In this document: positions 1 through 8,506 of the stretch, piece by piece
Position numbering within the stretch: position 1 is the first letter of the stretch
How the letters are laid out: each line of letters opens with the position of its first letter
NCBI GenBank assembly: GCA_029781865.1
Contig: JAKOVW010000052.1
Span: 1-64,000, forward strand
Source of the DNA: Bacteroidota bacterium
GTDB taxonomy: Bacteria > Bacteroidota > Bacteroidia > Chitinophagales > Saprospiraceae
DNA: 64,000 nt
Direction of reading: 5' to 3'
Made by a program: the position numbers and the translations under genes
The notes under the pieces: generated by a model
What the model was told of the DNA's origin: nothing
The model's database searches: none
What the model saw: the letters and a program-made list of their open reading frames with translations, nothing else

Positions 1-302
1 GTCTTGGAATCCGCACAGGAAAAGGAGTTGTAGAAAGTGGCATCTTCGAGTTGTATCAGAATACACCGAATCCATTTGAGAAAGAAACAGCAATCAGCTT
101 CAGATTACCAGAAGCTGGAAACTACAAGCTGAGTATTTATGACGTAACCGGTAAAGTATTGAGAGTATACGAAAAAGCAGGTGCAAAAGGTTTGAATACG
201 ATTTCTGTGAAGAAATCAGAACTGAATGCCAGCGGAGTAATGTACTATCAGTTAGATGCCGCAGACCATACAGCAACTAAGAGAATGGTAGTGATCGAAT
301 AA
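1..302 (+). CDS. 3' end of a T9SS-secreted protein (5' part outside window)
   Basis: The reading frame is open from the first bases of the window to a TAA stop at 300-302, so only the last ~100 residues are visible. They form a type A T9SS sorting domain: a YQNTPNPF motif, then beta strands with YDVTGKVL and a closing ATKRMVVIE. This tail directs export across the outer membrane by the T9SS and is normally removed on export. It closely resembles the tail of the gene ending at 12613, which has YQNQPNPF and ATKRMVVIK, so this is very likely another member of the same family. The TTG at 51 is not the start, because the frame continues upstream of it. The function of the missing part cannot be judged. 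Confidence 0.85.
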   Translation, partial: LGIRTGKGVVESGIFELYQNTPNPFEKETAISFRLPEAGNYKLSIYDVTGKVLRVYEKAGAKGLNTISVKKSELNASGVMYYQLDAADHTATKRMVVIE

Positions 303-389
303 TATCGATCCCTACCGCCCAAACTTCTCTTAGTGGTGACGATCTAGTGTCGTCGAAAGTGAGAAAAAGTTAAATCGGTTTTTGGGATG

Positions 390-427
390 GCCTCTTCTCG
401 AGCAATCGGGAGGGGGCTTTTTTTTTG
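390..427 (+). terminator. Rho-independent terminator after the partial T9SS gene
   Basis: The arms GCCTCTTCTCG and CGGGAGGGGGC (390-400 and 407-417) pair over 11 bp with three G-U wobbles around a 6-nt loop, followed by a run of nine T. It is preceded by the string TTTTTGGGATGG, which also precedes the terminator at 12659. Confidence 0.85.
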
Positions 428-1113
428 TGGCAAACTCATGATAGGGATGTTTGCTTCATAAAATGGCTTTATTAACCTGACTGGCATGTCCGGATCTGAA
501 CTGGGCTGGAGCGCTATATCGGAGTGACGCTGAGGAATATGACTGCGTTTCGCACCTAAATTATTCTTAAAGAGTTGGCTATTACTGATTTATGCATGGA
601 AACAGAACTCGAATGAACTCAGTTTATTGATTGCGGAAAGTAGTTTTGCAGCTCCTGTTGATGATAAGTTTTGATTCTTTGATCTTTGAGTTTGAGCTGA
701 ATTTCCTGGACTGGAACAAAAAAATTAACGAATCAATTGCATTTAAATATAATCTAAGAGAACCAATTGAAATTCAAGCTATTTGAATCCAGTAGATATA
801 TATACAAAAAAAAAATATAAAATTTATTTAATGGATTGTATACTAATTGAATAAACATTATATAATTTTGTCATATGAAATGCGGAAATCGCTATTTCTC
901 GTTTCATCATCCCTTCTTATAAAACACCCAAAAGCAGTACATATATCCCAATTGCAGTGACCCTGTATTCTGCCGCCAATGCTTACATCTGGTTAGTATT
1001 AACCTGTTTACACATTTTACACATTTAATATAAGGTCGATTACATTGAAAGTGCTGAATCTGGTCTTTGACCGGAACTAGGCCCCCATAGAATTTAGCAA
1101 ATTTCAATGATAT
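428..1113. other. Intergenic region, no supported gene
   Basis: About 690 bp of AT-rich sequence between the first terminator and the next secreted-protein gene. Matches to the Bacteroidota -7 element occur at 641-648 (TAGTTTTG) and 863-870 (TAATTTTG), but neither has a TTG at the expected distance upstream. A 66-codon open frame on the minus strand (907-1107) resembles no protein I know. I see no RNA gene or repeat. Confidence 0.5.
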
Positions 1114-4100
1114 ATGTGCACCATAAACTCTTTAAACAGAATTTGGCATCTGTTTTGTTTTAGTACATCCTTACGAACCGTCCTGGTTTATAGTTTAATT
1201 TTTCTAAATCAGGCCGGTTCGGGTGCACTTAAAGCGAATTATAGCTTAGCTGGTATTAATGTTAATGCCCCACCGGATATAACAATTAACATTAAAAGAA
1301 CCTCTGGCTGTGACACCTTAATAAATATTCCCCCTGCGACCTATTCAGGTCAGTGTAATGGTCCATTAAAGTTTACTACCTACAGTGTATTCAACACATT
1401 GAGCACTAATGGAGGGATCATGTATTTCACCACCGGTGTATTCAAAGTGTATTTTACAGTAGCTGATGCCTGTAGAAATATGGGTATTGATTCAATGACG
1501 GTCACAGTATTTGATGCTGTTGGCCCTAATGTAATTTGTAATCCTGAGATGACAATGAATCTTCCGAGTTATGGTTTTTTGGATTCTCCTGCATGGATAT
1601 TCGATGCGGGGTCTTGGGATAGTTGTGGACATGTTTATTTTAAGATAAAGAGAATGTTTTCTCCTTCAGGATATTCTTGTTTCGTTCCTGGAAACCCAAA
1701 TAATGCTTTCGATGATCAGGTCCGATTTTGTTGTGAAGATGTCGATTCATCATTTATCACGGTAATTCTTCGCGTTTATGATATTTATCCGGGCGCGGGG
1801 CCGGTTAGCGATTCTTTGCTGAATGGGCGATTTGTCGATTGTATGGTACGGGCATATGTGAAAGATAAAATTGCACCGGATATTGATTGCCCTGCCAATG
1901 TAACGGTGAATTGCGGAACAGATCTTGACAGTTTGCTTGCTTCAAATCCGAATCCCGTTGTATCGGACAATTGTTCGATTCCAACAGTACAAACTATAAT
2001 TTCAAGAAACTTGAATGCATGCGGTGCTGGGACGATAAACAGAACTTTTATTGCAACGGATAAGCATGGGCAAGTTTCTTCTTGTACGCAGGTCATTACG
2101 GTGTTAAAAGTGAACACGTTTAATGGATTGGATCCGGTTCAGTTAAAATGGCCTTCACATAAAATTGTGTATGCTTGCCGGATCGATTCCGATACCATAA
2201 ATGCAGGCATTCCGGAGATAACAGAAGACGGATGTGCCAATGTACTCACCTCACATCATGATGAGAAGTATAATTTCGATCGGGGTGGAGTCTGCGCTAA
2301 AATTCTAAGGTACTGGGAAGTGATTGATTGGTGTAAATACAATCCGGGTTTATTGCCCAATCCTAAAGTATCCAATAACGGATATTATCATTTCACTCAG
2401 GAAATAAAAATTATGGATACCGTTGCTCCGATACTATTCGGATTACAGGATACGGTAATTGGAATACAAACGTCGGCATGTCAACCGGGTGTTGTAATTC
2501 TACCTGCGGTTTCAGCTACGGACTGCGGTTCTTCTGATCATATATCATTGCATTATGAAGTTGATTTTGATTCAAACGGAAGCATTGATGTTACAGGCTC
2601 TGGGGGTAATGCAAGTGGTACTTATCCGATTGGCAGACATCACTTGAAATTTTATGCAAATGACTCATGTCATAATACCGGGACATTAGACATCGTCCTC
2701 GAAGTCATTGACTCTAAACCACCAAATGCAAACGCCATTTTTGGTTTAGCCAGTAGCTTGATTCAAATGCAGGCTGGTGCAATGGTTAGTATACAGGCAA
2801 AATTATTTGATGAAAAAAGTTCAGACAATTGCACTGCCAGGGAAGACCTCAGATTTTCGTTTTCATCAGATATTAATGACACAATACGAATATACAATTG
2901 CGATAGTATTGGATTGCGCATCATTCATTTGTTTGTTTGGGATCTGAATGGAAATAGCAGTGAGGTGACTACGTTTATTACAATTCAGGATGTGAACAAT
3001 CTCTGTCCATCTGGTTTAAAAATCGCACAGGTCAGTGGACGTATTCGCACCATTAATGACCAGGCAGTAAAAGGGGTAGATGTAAATCTGAATTATGATC
3101 AAACAGATAATCATTCAACAACCGATCAGGATGGAAACTTTAGTTTCAATGCAATACCCCGGAATAAAAAAATCAAACTAACTCCAAGCTGTAATAAGAA
3201 TTTTATTGATGGGATAACCACTGCAGATATTATTAAAATACAACGACATATTCTGGGAGTTGAATTGATACAGTCACCATTGGATTTATTAGCAGCAGAT
3301 GTCGATTTTAGTAAAAAAATAAGTACTAAAGATATTGTCTGGTTGAGAAAATTGATTCTTGGTCAAATAACGGAAATTCCGAACCAGGATAGTTATGTAT
3401 TCATTGATAAGCACTATGTCTTTAATAATCCGCAAGACCCATTTGACGAATTGGATAGTTGTAAAAATGTCGTCATGGAAACTTCGAATCCAGTGAATTC
3501 CATTGATATACTGGGTATTAAAATGGGGGATTTAAATCATAGTTATAAGGCAAATGGTTTTGCGCCAACAGGTTTAAATCAATTTAATCTGACCTATAAA
3601 ATCAGTGACGGTAAAATAGAAATTTATCCCGCAACAAGTGGATGGATTGATGGATTTCAATTCGAGTTAAGTAACAAAGATTTGTGTCTGGAACAATGGG
3701 ATGGCGTAAATAGTAATTTGGAAAATTGGTCAGATGGAAATTATCATATCACGGGGAATAACATTCGGGTTTCATATTCATTAAGCCATAGTTTTTCCAT
3801 TGATCAAACTGCACCTATACTGAGTATTCCGGTACATATTAAAAAAGAAAACTGTGAGCCGGTTATTTTGCTGAATTCCGATTTTCACAACGAAGCCTAT
3901 GGTGCGGATCAGTTGTATACGATTAAGTTCATTACAAAAAAGAATTTGTCGGCGCAGGAGGATATGATTACCATATATCCAAATCCATTTTCCGAACAAT
4001 TAAATATTGTCATGGACTTGAAGGCAGATTCGAACATTCAATTGGACGTTTTTAGTCCTGATTCCAGGCCTATATTGTCTGATACTTATCAATTCCAGAA

Positions 4101-4212
4101 AGGGACAAATACAATCCTTTTAAAGAAAAATTCATTTTCAGCTAAAGGAATGTACATTCTTCAGATAAAAGGAAATCAAACATCTAAAATATTTAAAATA
4201 ATAAATGAGTAA
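1114..4212 (+). CDS. Giant secreted HYR/dockerin-like/cohesin-like protein with T9SS tail
   Basis: This 1032-residue protein is predicted to be secreted. A hydrophobic signal segment lies at about residues 21-37. Residues ~50-630 are Cys-rich repeats of the HYR/Ig-like type (strings such as APDIDCPANVTV, then DNC and a closing VxDK or VxDS). Residues ~638-694 look like a carboxypeptidase-regulatory-like fold. Residues ~694-752 form a two-repeat dockerin-like module, with the paired strings IIKIQRHILG and IVWLRKLILG, each preceded by Asp/Asn-rich loops. A degenerate cohesin-like region covers ~820-940 and a T9SS type A domain (ITIYPNPF) ~950-1032. It is likely an extracellular or surface structural protein; ligand and partner are unknown. 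It lies just upstream of a paralogue and probably shares its transcript. Confidence 0.8.
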   Translation: MCTINSLNRIWHLFCFSTSLRTVLVYSLIFLNQAGSGALKANYSLAGINVNAPPDITINIKRTSGCDTLINIPPATYSGQCNGPLKFTTYSVFNTLSTNGGIMYFTTGVFKVYFTVADACRNMGIDSMTVTVFDAVGPNVICNPEMTMNLPSYGFLDSPAWIFDAGSWDSCGHVYFKIKRMFSPSGYSCFVPGNPNNAFDDQVRFCCEDVDSSFITVILRVYDIYPGAGPVSDSLLNGRFVDCMVRAYVKDKIAPDIDCPANVTVNCGTDLDSLLASNPNPVVSDNCSIPTVQTIISRNLNACGAGTINRTFIATDKHGQVSSCTQVITVLKVNTFNGLDPVQLKWPSHKIVYACRIDSDTINAGIPEITEDGCANVLTSHHDEKYNFDRGGVCAKILRYWEVIDWCKYNPGLLPNPKVSNNGYYHFTQEIKIMDTVAPILFGLQDTVIGIQTSACQPGVVILPAVSATDCGSSDHISLHYEVDFDSNGSIDVTGSGGNASGTYPIGRHHLKFYANDSCHNTGTLDIVLEVIDSKPPNANAIFGLASSLIQMQAGAMVSIQAKLFDEKSSDNCTAREDLRFSFSSDINDTIRIYNCDSIGLRIIHLFVWDLNGNSSEVTTFITIQDVNNLCPSGLKIAQVSGRIRTINDQAVKGVDVNLNYDQTDNHSTTDQDGNFSFNAIPRNKKIKLTPSCNKNFIDGITTADIIKIQRHILGVELIQSPLDLLAADVDFSKKISTKDIVWLRKLILGQITEIPNQDSYVFIDKHYVFNNPQDPFDELDSCKNVVMETSNPVNSIDILGIKMGDLNHSYKANGFAPTGLNQFNLTYKISDGKIEIYPATSGWIDGFQFELSNKDLCLEQWDGVNSNLENWSDGNYHITGNNIRVSYSLSHSFSIDQTAPILSIPVHIKKENCEPVILLNSDFHNEAYGADQLYTIKFITKKNLSAQEDMITIYPNPFSEQLNIVMDLKADSNIQLDVFSPDSRPILSDTYQFQKGTNTILLKKNSFSAKGMYILQIKGNQTSKIFKIINE

Positions 4213-7200
4213 CCGTAAATTTTTATTCACCAGCAGATTCGAACTTATGAAAAATGTTTCATTTATAAATCCCATCCCAAAACGTGTTGTCCGCATAATG
4301 AACTCAATTATGTTGATTTTTATTTGTGGAGCTAATTTCTGTACTGAATTGAAGGCCATTCCTGAAGATTGGCCTTCAACAGACGGAAATTTTGTCGTCA
4401 TGGATATTAACAGGGATGCCATGCAATTAAGTTGTATAGGTACGGTGCAGTTGTCGCTGGATCAGAGTGGAATGGCCACTTTAACGCCGCAGATGTTATT
4501 GGTGGATTACTATCCAAGCTATGCGCGGTTTAAAGTTGTGGTCAATCAAAATGCTTCTAATAAAGTAAGTTGTGCTGATATTGGGAAAGTAATTACGGCG
4601 ACTGTTATTGATACAACCAATGGTATGATGTGCTGGTCATCTATTGTAGTAGAAGATAAACTGAAGCCTCAGATTATTTGTAGAAATGATACGATATCCT
4701 GTACGAATGATCCATTTGCTGTGGATTATTCTGCATATGTATCGATAAGTGATAACTGTGATAATAATGTGACCTCCTATTATGATTTGACATTCGATTT
4801 ATTTTATTGCTCCAATAGCCGGTACAGTTCGGTTGTACATTTGAAATGGACAGCTATTGATGACCATGGTAATACAAATACCTGCAACCAGGATATTTAT
4901 TTTAAAAAATCATCTGTCGATAGTATAGAATTTCCGGAAGACACAACGGTGTATTGCCCGAATGTTGATCTGAATCTAACAGGAGTTCCAACTTTATTTG
5001 GCGATACAGTGAGTTCATTGTGTCAGTTGTTGGTAACACACGTGGATGATTCTATTATTGTTTGCGGTGGGATGATGAAAATACGCAGACTGTGGACCGT
5101 TATTGACTGGTGCAACAGGTCTATGAAGTCCCAAACACAGGAAATTGTAGTAGCAGATACCACGAAACCTGATATTCAGTGCCCTAATGATGTCACCTTG
5201 TATGCAAATTTTGCCACATGTAAAATGGATTATCAGATTCAGGATTTTAATGTATCAGATGCGTGTAGTCCTGCTGCATTAATATTAAAAGTGGTCAGGC
5301 TGGATAGCGCTTATTTATTGCATCCTGGTCAAACCGTTTCATTAGGAGTCGGCACGCATACTTTAAATTATATTGCAATTGACCCGTGTGGAAATTCAGA
5401 TACATGCACCGCTTACGTTCTGGTAAAGGACAAAGTAAGTCCATCCTTGATTTGTCCTCCTGCATTGGTTGTTTCTTTAAGTCCGGTTGGATATGTACAA
5501 TTAACTGCTGATTTTATTGCTGGTAAAGGATTAGTTACAGATAATTGTTGTCTCGATACAATACTGGTTAGAAGAATGACACCGGCATGTTCCAGACCTC
5601 AGGATACGACTTTCAGAGATCTTATTGAATTTTGCTGTGATGATATCGGTAATAACTTAATGATTGTGTTAAAAGCTATCGATTGCAGTGGAAATTCCAA
5701 TTTTTGTATGATTCAGATAATGGTTCAGGATAAGAATCCGGTTACTGCAAAAGTATGCCCTCCGGATACAATACTGAGTTGTGATCAGAACTATCTCGAT
5801 TTATCAATTACAGGAAAGTCTTATGCTATTTCAACATGTTTGGATACGGTATTGCCTTCATTTTACGACAACATTAATCTGGATAGTTGCGGGCAGGGAT
5901 TAATTACAAGAACATTTATAATTACATACCCAAATGGAAGTATCGATAGTAGTTGCAAGCAGAGAATTGGAATTATTAATAATTATGTCTTTAGCCCTGG
6001 TGATATTGTATGGCCCGGAGATACAAGTCTTTTGAAATGTACCAGTTATGCTCCGGACACAATTATGAGTATGCCATTATTAACAAAGGAAGATTGCGGA
6101 AGTGTGTATTTCAGCCACCAGGATCTGCCTATTCAATTTACCATTGATAGTTGTGCGTATTTTGATAGAGTTTGGACTGCCTATTCTGCATGTAGCAAAC
6201 AGACCGTTAGAGATACTCAGGTTATATCTATATTAAGTTTGGATCATTCAACTTTGGTGGTTCCTGCGGATACAACTCTTGCCAATGACTTTGGTACATG
6301 TTCTGCTTTTGTCAATTTGCAAAGTGCTTTAATAACGGGTTGTGGTCGGGGAATACAGATTACTAATTCATATAATAATGGTGGTGAAGATGCCAGTGGT
6401 GTATATCCGGTTGGGACAACCTTGGTTATATTCACGGCAACTGATTTGTGTTCTACAATTACGGATACGACCAAGGTAATTGTACAGGATCTGGAAAGCC
6501 CAAATATTCAATGTAAGAATATTAATATAAATATCCAACCTAATGATTCATTGAAGTTAACTGCCAGGTCTTTACTGAATAGCTACTCAGATAATTGCAC
6601 CATTAGTGATTCATTGCATATTTCATTTACACTGCATAATTTCACAGATACCATTAGATATATTACCTGTGCGGATGTACAGGCTTTTCCTCAGATTTTT
6701 AATTTCACCATTATCGTAGAAGATAGTTTCGGAAATGTAGATAGCTGCAATGCAATAGTAACCGTAGATGACCCAAATGGTTATTGCCTTACTGCATTTA
6801 GGATAGGTGATGTTGGTGGATATATCAGGACGGGAAATAAAAATCCCATGGAAGGAGTTAAGGTAGATTTACTTGGATTAAATAAATCTTTGTATTCTGA
6901 CGGTAATGGATACTTTGTGTTTAATGATATTATTACGAATCATGAATATACGATATCTCCAAATTATAATAAGAATTGGCTGGAGGGACTGACTACGCAG
7001 GATATTGTAATGATTCAACGGCATATATTGGGAATTGAGCCATTTGATCACCCGTATAAATGGATTGCAGCTGACCTGGATAGAAATGGGCGGGTTACAT
7101 CAGCTGATATAGTGTGGCTGAGAAAATTGATTCTTGGAAAGGAAAATGCAGTTCCGCATAACCAATCCTGGAGATTTGTAAACAATTCCTACAAGTTTTT

Positions 7201-8029
7201 GAATCCTTCCAATCCTTTGGATGAAGCCTTCGAAGAGCAAACGCAATTGAAAGGATTTTGGAAAGACACCGTAGTCCATTTCGACGCTATTAAAACCGGT
7301 GACGTCAGTTCAGTCAACGGAGTTGTTGCCTTAAATGATCGTTTGAGAAAATCTGATCTGATTATTGAAAATAAACCTTTTAAAGAAGGAGAGATATTTA
7401 AAGTGGATATATTGCTGGACAAGGAAACAGATCTGGAAGGAATTCAAATGAGTTTTGATCTGAATCCGGAAGCAATAGAATTATTGAGAATATCAGAATA
7501 TATCAATCAATCTAAAGGAAGAAATCTGGATCAGGATGAGTTTAATTATAATGGTCATCAGCTTGAACTTATATTATTGGTAGATTCTAAAGAAGGTGCT
7601 GTTAAGTTTCAGGGCAAGATGTTGAGCTTATGGTTTAAAGCCAGGAAACAGAATTCGATCCGTGAGGTATTTACGCCGGGTACGCTTTTAAGCAATGAAA
7701 TTTATCCTAAGGCGGATGTACCGGTTAAAATACTTTATACCTATAAAGAATTATCCAATTATCAGGCAGAACTGGCCAATTGGTATGTTGATCCAAATCC
7801 ATTTAATGATAAATGTTATATAGAATTTCAATCTACACAGAATGATGAAATAACATTTAGCGTGTATGATTTGACCGGAAAAATGGTAATAACAAGATCA
7901 GCCAGCATTGTAAAAGGGTTGAATAAGTTAGTCATAGATGCCAATGATTTACCCATTGCGGGCACCTACTTGTATCACATCCGATTGGGAGATCACGCCT
8001 ATCATGGCAAAATTGTAAGATCAAACTAA
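4205..8029 (+). CDS. Giant secreted HYR/dockerin-like/cohesin-like protein with T9SS tail (paralogue 2)
   Basis: A 1274-residue paralogue of the preceding gene. With this start it overlaps that gene by 8 bp. In-frame ATGs at 4247 and 4298 are also possible; 4247 gives a signal peptide more like that of the third paralogue, so the start is unresolved. Cys-rich HYR-like repeats fill most of residues ~90-850. They are followed by a carboxypeptidase-regulatory-like segment, a dockerin-like pair at ~922-980 (IVMIQRHILG and IVWLRKLILG, the second preceded by the loop DLDRNG), a cohesin-like domain at ~1054-1182 (VDILLDKETDLEGIQMSF) and a T9SS domain from ~1192 (VDPNPF). Probable surface or matrix protein. 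The domain calls are by pattern; the biological role is unknown. Confidence 0.8.
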   Translation: MSNRKFLFTSRFELMKNVSFINPIPKRVVRIMNSIMLIFICGANFCTELKAIPEDWPSTDGNFVVMDINRDAMQLSCIGTVQLSLDQSGMATLTPQMLLVDYYPSYARFKVVVNQNASNKVSCADIGKVITATVIDTTNGMMCWSSIVVEDKLKPQIICRNDTISCTNDPFAVDYSAYVSISDNCDNNVTSYYDLTFDLFYCSNSRYSSVVHLKWTAIDDHGNTNTCNQDIYFKKSSVDSIEFPEDTTVYCPNVDLNLTGVPTLFGDTVSSLCQLLVTHVDDSIIVCGGMMKIRRLWTVIDWCNRSMKSQTQEIVVADTTKPDIQCPNDVTLYANFATCKMDYQIQDFNVSDACSPAALILKVVRLDSAYLLHPGQTVSLGVGTHTLNYIAIDPCGNSDTCTAYVLVKDKVSPSLICPPALVVSLSPVGYVQLTADFIAGKGLVTDNCCLDTILVRRMTPACSRPQDTTFRDLIEFCCDDIGNNLMIVLKAIDCSGNSNFCMIQIMVQDKNPVTAKVCPPDTILSCDQNYLDLSITGKSYAISTCLDTVLPSFYDNINLDSCGQGLITRTFIITYPNGSIDSSCKQRIGIINNYVFSPGDIVWPGDTSLLKCTSYAPDTIMSMPLLTKEDCGSVYFSHQDLPIQFTIDSCAYFDRVWTAYSACSKQTVRDTQVISILSLDHSTLVVPADTTLANDFGTCSAFVNLQSALITGCGRGIQITNSYNNGGEDASGVYPVGTTLVIFTATDLCSTITDTTKVIVQDLESPNIQCKNININIQPNDSLKLTARSLLNSYSDNCTISDSLHISFTLHNFTDTIRYITCADVQAFPQIFNFTIIVEDSFGNVDSCNAIVTVDDPNGYCLTAFRIGDVGGYIRTGNKNPMEGVKVDLLGLNKSLYSDGNGYFVFNDIITNHEYTISPNYNKNWLEGLTTQDIVMIQRHILGIEPFDHPYKWIAADLDRNGRVTSADIVWLRKLILGKENAVPHNQSWRFVNNSYKFLNPSNPLDEAFEEQTQLKGFWKDTVVHFDAIKTGDVSSVNGVVALNDRLRKSDLIIENKPFKEGEIFKVDILLDKETDLEGIQMSFDLNPEAIELLRISEYINQSKGRNLDQDEFNYNGHQLELILLVDSKEGAVKFQGKMLSLWFKARKQNSIREVFTPGTLLSNEIYPKADVPVKILYTYKELSNYQAELANWYVDPNPFNDKCYIEFQSTQNDEITFSVYDLTGKMVITRSASIVKGLNKLVIDANDLPIAGTYLYHIRLGDHAYHGKIVRSN

Positions 8030-8042
8030 AGGAAACCATTGA

Positions 8043-8083
8043 GCGTATACAGTTGTAATTTATTAAAATACAGCTGTATACGC
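8043..8083 (+). terminator. Long hairpin after paralogue 2, possible terminator without T-tract
   Basis: The arms GCGTATACAGTTGTA and TACAGCTGTATACGC (8043-8057 and 8069-8083) pair over 15 bp with one G-U wobble around an 11-nt AT loop, 14 nt after the stop codon. No T-run follows, so it may be a factor-dependent terminator, an mRNA 3'-end protector, or a protein-binding palindrome. Confidence 0.5.
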
Positions 8084-8215
8084 ATACAATAAATTTATAA
8101 TATAAAATATAACCTCTATATTGTATAGATAATTCAAGTTCTGCAGATACCTTTGCCATTGTATTACGACAATCTGCTATTTGTAAAGCATTGAAAAAAA
8201 ATACTTAACAAATAG

Positions 8216-8245
8216 TTGGTAGTTTCAATATAATTTCTACTTTTG
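8216..8245 (+). promoter_or_regulatory. Bacteroidota-type promoter for paralogue 3
   Basis: TTG at 8216-8218 and TACTTTTG at 8238-8245 are separated by 19 nt, matching the known primary sigma-factor consensus of Bacteroidota (-33 TTG, -7 TAnnTTTG). Transcription would begin near 8251, giving a leader of about 255 nt. Confidence 0.7.
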
Positions 8246-8506
8246 TGGTGGAAATTTCTTTTCCAACCCTGAATAGTAAAGATCCTCTCTTTAAAACATT
8301 CGTTTTAGCAGTTTTTCCAACCCAAATGATTTTAGACCCTCTAGTCTGAGCCTAGGACTTTCGTATTAGTTATTGCCTACATTAACTATAGAGATTCTCA
8401 AAGGTATCAGTTAACGAATTTAAGAATTGCATTTTCTGAACTCCTGTGGTTCAGAGGTGACAGATATTGAATTACTTATTTTTTTAACAATTAAATAGAG
8501 GATCTC
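8246..8506 (+). other. Long 5' leader with diverged direct repeats
   Basis: The leader contains two related segments. TTCCAACCC occurs at 8261 and 8315 and GATCCTCT/GACCCTCT at 8281 and 8335, both 54 nt apart. TTCGTTTTAG/TTCGTATTAG occurs near 8300 and 8361. No open frame of note lies inside. The leader may act as a cis-regulatory RNA, but no known riboswitch fold was recognised. Confidence 0.4.

Noticed and set aside
907-1107. 66-codon open frame on the minus strand
   Set aside because: No recognisable protein features, low-complexity Cys-rich composition, and no promoter; likely chance in a non-coding region.
1785-2117. 110-codon open frame opposite the first giant gene
   Set aside because: Lies wholly inside a strongly supported gene on the other strand and shows no domain pattern.
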